A stretch of 64,000 nucleotides of DNA from DATGUN01 sp035301285 (GTDB taxonomy: Bacteria > Bacillota > Bacilli > Bacillales > Amphibacillaceae): contig DATGUN010000006.1 of the NCBI GenBank assembly GCA_035301285.1, positions 37,400 through 101,399 of the forward strand, given 5' to 3'. A model generated the notes under the pieces. It saw only the letters and a program-made list of their open reading frames with translations. It searched no databases and had not been told where the DNA came from. This document shows, piece by piece, positions 61,646-64,000 of the stretch. The position numbers were made by a program, and so were the translations under genes. Each line of letters starts with the position of its first letter. Position 1 is the stretch's first letter.

Positions 61646-62512
61646 CTATCCTTCCTCCTTTGTCAAATGAATAAAAAGATCATGAAGGGAGACAGATCTG
61701 GTCTGAAGCCCGAGTTCTCTGGCATACGCTTGCTCGGATTCACTTACCTTTCCGTAAAGTGTGACAGCCCTTGTATCTCCTAATTGTTCTTCATGAAGAG
61801 CATTTTTCCCTTCAACAAATTCCTCCACGGCTTGCTTACTTCCCGTTACCGTTACACCACGGGATACAATCTCATCATATGGCTCCTTAAGGAGGATTTT
61901 CCCTTCTTTAATGATGATTACCTCATCAAATAGATAATCCATTTCAGTGACAAGATGTGTCGATAAAATGATAATCCTTGGCCGTAATTGTTGATCCTTT
62001 AAAAGTTCCTTATAAAACATATCACGTGCCGGCGCATCCATTCCAAGATACACTTCATCAAATATTGTAATGGATGACCGGCTTGCCAATCCAACAACAA
62101 CATTAAATGCAGATTGCTTCCCTTTCGAAAGTTTCGCTACCGATTTTTCCCCTTCTAATTTAAACTTCTTCAGGAGCTGCATCCCATATTCCAAATCAAA
62201 ATGAGGACGGTAGCGGTAAATATCTTTTAAGATCCGGGACGGTGGATCTGTTTCGTCCCCAAAGTCCTTATCGTACATAAAAGTGATTTCTTGCATTATC
62301 CGAGTGTTTTCAAAAGGCACTTCACCGTTCACTAATATTTGTCCCGAAGTCGGTTCACAAAAAGATCCTATCAACGATAGCAATGAAGTCTTTCCGGCAC
62401 CATTTCTCCCAAGAAGACCATAGATTTTAGGTTCACTTATTTCAAAATTCATATCATGTAATATTTCTTCACGTCCATAACGAAGAGTGAGATGTTTTGC
62501 CTTTATATTCAT
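61646..62512 (-). CDS. ABC transporter ATPase of a YtrA-linked transporter
   Basis: A 288-residue ATPase. Walker A is GRNGAGKT, the signature is KLSKGKQSAF (a non-canonical form) and Walker B is ITIFDEVYLG, with a Val-Tyr in place of the usual Pro-Thr-Ser-Gly after DE. The C-terminal tail has a small extra domain (GVTVTGSKQAVEEF, ALYGKVSESEQ-like). It overlaps the regulator gene by 4 bases (ATGA). The deviation in signature is seen in other YtrB-like ATPases. Confidence 0.9.
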   Translation of the reverse strand: MNIKAKHLTLRYGREEILHDMNFEISEPKIYGLLGRNGAGKTSLLSLIGSFCEPTSGQILVNGEVPFENTRIMQEITFMYDKDFGDETDPPSRILKDIYRYRPHFDLEYGMQLLKKFKLEGEKSVAKLSKGKQSAFNVVVGLASRSSITIFDEVYLGMDAPARDMFYKELLKDQQLRPRIIILSTHLVTEMDYLFDEVIIIKEGKILLKEPYDEIVSRGVTVTGSKQAVEEFVEGKNALHEEQLGDTRAVTLYGKVSESEQAYARELGLQTRSVSLHDLFIHLTKEEG

Positions 62513-62892
62513 TGTTTTCCCCTTCCTTTCGCTTCATTGATATAGGTTAGGATTTCATCGGTGGAAATCTCCAATTTATCAGCCTCCTGTACAAGCGTGA
62601 CGATATGCTCTTCAATAAATGATTGACGTCTATGCTTAAGTATCTTTTTTCTCGCTCCTGCAGCCACAAACATTCCGATACCCCTTTTTTTATAAAGGAT
62701 TTTTTCATCAACGAGCTGATTTATCCCCTTAGAAACGGTTGCATGATTTATCTTATAGTAATGGACAAGCTGGTTTATAGAAGGTGACTGATCTCCTTCA
62801 TTCAATTGTTTATGGATAATCTGGTCTTCGATTAGTTCACGAACTTGCATATAGATCGGTTTATCCGCATTGAAATTAAAAACACTTTTCAT
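62509..62892 (-). CDS. GntR family regulator, YtrA type
   Basis: A 127-residue short GntR regulator with a winged helix (PIYMQVRELIEDQIIHKQL, SINQLVHYYKINHATVSKGINQL) and only a short helical tail, as in the YtrA subfamily. A longer frame starts at 62934, but AAGGAGG lies eight bases upstream of the ATG at 62892. The palindrome in its promoter (62930-62951) is probably its own operator, so the operon should be autoregulated. Confidence 0.9.
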   Translation of the reverse strand: MKSVFNFNADKPIYMQVRELIEDQIIHKQLNEGDQSPSINQLVHYYKINHATVSKGINQLVDEKILYKKRGIGMFVAAGARKKILKHRRQSFIEEHIVTLVQEADKLEISTDEILTYINEAKGRGKQ

Positions 62893-62929
62893 GAAACGGT
62901 CCTCCTTTTTGAGGTTATCCACTATTACG

Positions 62930-62951
62930 GTCATATACCTATGTATATAAC
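62930..62951. promoter_or_regulatory. YtrA-type operator: inverted repeat
   Basis: GTCATATAC (62930-62938) and GTATATAAC (62943-62951) are near-perfect inverted arms with a 4-base spacer. It lies just downstream of the -10 element of the gntR promoter. Confidence 0.75.
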
Positions 62952-62978
62952 CATAACAGTATATATCTTGACTGTCAA
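62950..62978 (-). promoter_or_regulatory. Promoter of the gntR-ABC operon
   Basis: On the minus strand a perfect TTGACA (62978-62973) is followed after 17 bases by TATGGT (62955-62950). Confidence 0.75.
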
Positions 62979-63110
62979 TAAGTTATTCATTTAAAAGATT
63001 CTTTTCAATATGAGATAAACGAAAAAGTATTCCCCCTCACAATTCTTGTCATAATCCTTTACGCAACGTTAAGGACAATCGTTTTTTTAAAAAAATTTGC
63101 TTCCTGGATT

Positions 63111-63147
63111 AAAAAAAGACCGTAAGTGCATATATACACCTACAGTC
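63111..63147 (-). terminator. Intrinsic terminator of rlmN
   Basis: GACCGTAAGTG (63118-63128) and CACCTACAGTC (63137-63147) form a stem with wobble pairs, and the T-run on the minus strand is at 63117-63111. Confidence 0.8.
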
Positions 63148-63173
63148 CCCATTTGTATTCGTACTTATTTTAG

Positions 63174-64000
63174 TTAACCAATCTTTTTCTTCTTCATCTG
63201 CTTACTGCGAAGTTGTCCGCAAGCCGCATCAATGTCTGCACCATTCTCCCAGCGCACTCCACAATTGATACCATGTTCTTTTAACGTTTCAAAAAATGCC
63301 TGAATGGATGTTGATTCACTGCGTGCATATTGATCATGCTCACTGACCGTATTATACGGAATCAGGTTCACATAGGCCAAATGACGATGGTCTTTCAGCA
63401 ACCCCGCCAGTTGAACAGCTTCCTCCTTATGATCATTGACATCCCGCAGCATAATGTATTCATATGTGATACGTCGATTCGTTTTTTCCAAATAATAATC
63501 GACTGCTTTCATCAGTTTCTCAATCGGAAATGCCTTATTGATTTTCATGATACGCGTACGCAATTCATTATTCGGTGCATGAATGGAAATCGCCAAGTTC
63601 ACTTGAATGCCTGTATCAGCAAATTCGTATATTTTATGTGCCAGGCCACTCGTTGAAACAGTAATATGACGCGCACCGATATTCAAACCTTTATCATCGT
63701 TGACAACATATAAAAAGTCCATCAGATTATTGAAGTTATCGAATGGTTCACCAATCCCCATGACGACGATATGGCTCACGCGTTCATCATTACCCATCGC
63801 ATCCAGGTGTGCCTGCACTTGCATGATTTGACCAACGATTTCTCCTCCGGTCAAGTCACGGCTCTTCCTCAGCAATCCACTTGCACAAAATGTACACCCG
63901 ATATTACAGCCGACTTGGGTCGTTACACATACACTCAGACCATAATTGAATCGCATCAATACCGTTTCTACCAGGTTCCCATCGGCAAGCTTGAAAAGAA
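63174..64000 (-). CDS. rlmN: 23S rRNA (adenine-2503-C2) methyltransferase RlmN, 5' end outside window
   Basis: A radical SAM methyltransferase of the RlmN/Cfr family. The reading frame runs through the window edge, and an internal ATG at 63959 is not the start. Visible are the cluster motif CNIGCTFC, the SAM-binding region VMGIGEPFDN, GARHITVSTSG and the catalytic-Cys region DIDAACGQLR. The stretch after the cluster motif (CASGLLRKSRDLTGGEI) resembles streptococcal and lactobacillal RlmN more than the usual Bacillus YloN (CASTLGGLKR). It may be a second copy. It is followed by a terminator. Confidence 0.9.
   Translation of the reverse strand, partial: LFKLADGNLVETVLMRFNYGLSVCVTTQVGCNIGCTFCASGLLRKSRDLTGGEIVGQIMQVQAHLDAMGNDERVSHIVVMGIGEPFDNFNNLMDFLYVVNDDKGLNIGARHITVSTSGLAHKIYEFADTGIQVNLAISIHAPNNELRTRIMKINKAFPIEKLMKAVDYYLEKTNRRITYEYIMLRDVNDHKEEAVQLAGLLKDHRHLAYVNLIPYNTVSEHDQYARSESTSIQAFFETLKEHGINCGVRWENGADIDAACGQLRSKQMKKKKIG

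Noticed and set aside
1..64000. CRISPR arrays, tRNA or rRNA genes, insertion sequences and prophage genes
   Set aside because: None was seen: no regularly spaced repeats, no cloverleaf-like sequences, and no transposase, integrase or phage protein motifs in any reading frame.

Overview
The window comes from a low-GC Gram-positive bacterium of the family Bacillaceae. The evidence is strong AGGAGG-type ribosome binding sites, frequent TTG/GTG starts, sigma-A type promoters, a GltC-type regulator, a Bacillus-type Fnr with C-terminal cysteines, a class Ib ribonucleotide reductase and a YtrA-type GntR/ABC operon. The exported solute-binding proteins (OppA, TAXI, the TrpX-like lipoprotein) are very rich in Asp and Glu. 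That would fit a moderately halophilic genus such as Lentibacillus, Virgibacillus or Oceanobacillus, but this is inference. No tRNA, rRNA, insertion sequence, phage or CRISPR array was seen.

Layout. 1-12.1 kb: two oligopeptide ABC transporter loci. The first reads leftwards as oppD-oppF-oppB-oppC-oppA, with oppA cut by the window edge. The second reads leftwards as oppA-B-C-D, but its oppF and a DUF3899 membrane protein lie beyond oppD on the opposite strand, which looks like a local inversion. 12.2-19.2 kb: a DUF1002 protein, an MFS exporter, RidA and a MATE exporter. 17.1-20.8 kb: a TAXI-type TRAP transporter (binding protein, DUF1850 protein, fused DctQM permease). 21-30.2 kb: a nitronate monooxygenase-like flavoprotein, an unclassified regulator with a CodY-like box in its promoter, a SWIM/SNF2 helicase, an MFS transporter, a TauE/SafE exporter and a DUF4064 protein.

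30.4-34.5 kb: nrdE-nrdI-nrdF, preceded by two tandem NrdR-box-like sites 31 bp apart, a cobalamin riboswitch and an intrinsic terminator, so B12 is expected to switch off this class Ib enzyme. 34.6-37.1 kb: a gltC-like gene divergent from glutamate dehydrogenase. 37.4-46.1 kb: an anaerobic nitrate respiration locus. A perfect TGTGA-N6-TCACA site precedes a hemerythrin protein, two small unknown proteins and narGHJI, and fnr follows.

46.2-49.1 kb: an ABC importer of the TrpXYZ-like type. 49.3-59.8 kb: a ten-kilobase leftward phenylacetate operon (paaABC, paaD, EthD, paaF, paaG, paaH, thiolase) that continues into a flavoprotein, an FlK-like thioesterase and E1-alpha/beta of a 2-oxoacid dehydrogenase. 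It lacks recognisable paaE, paaK and paaZ. The repressor gene paaX is divergent. 60.9-62.9 kb: a YtrA-type GntR regulator with an ABC transporter. The window ends inside an rlmN gene.
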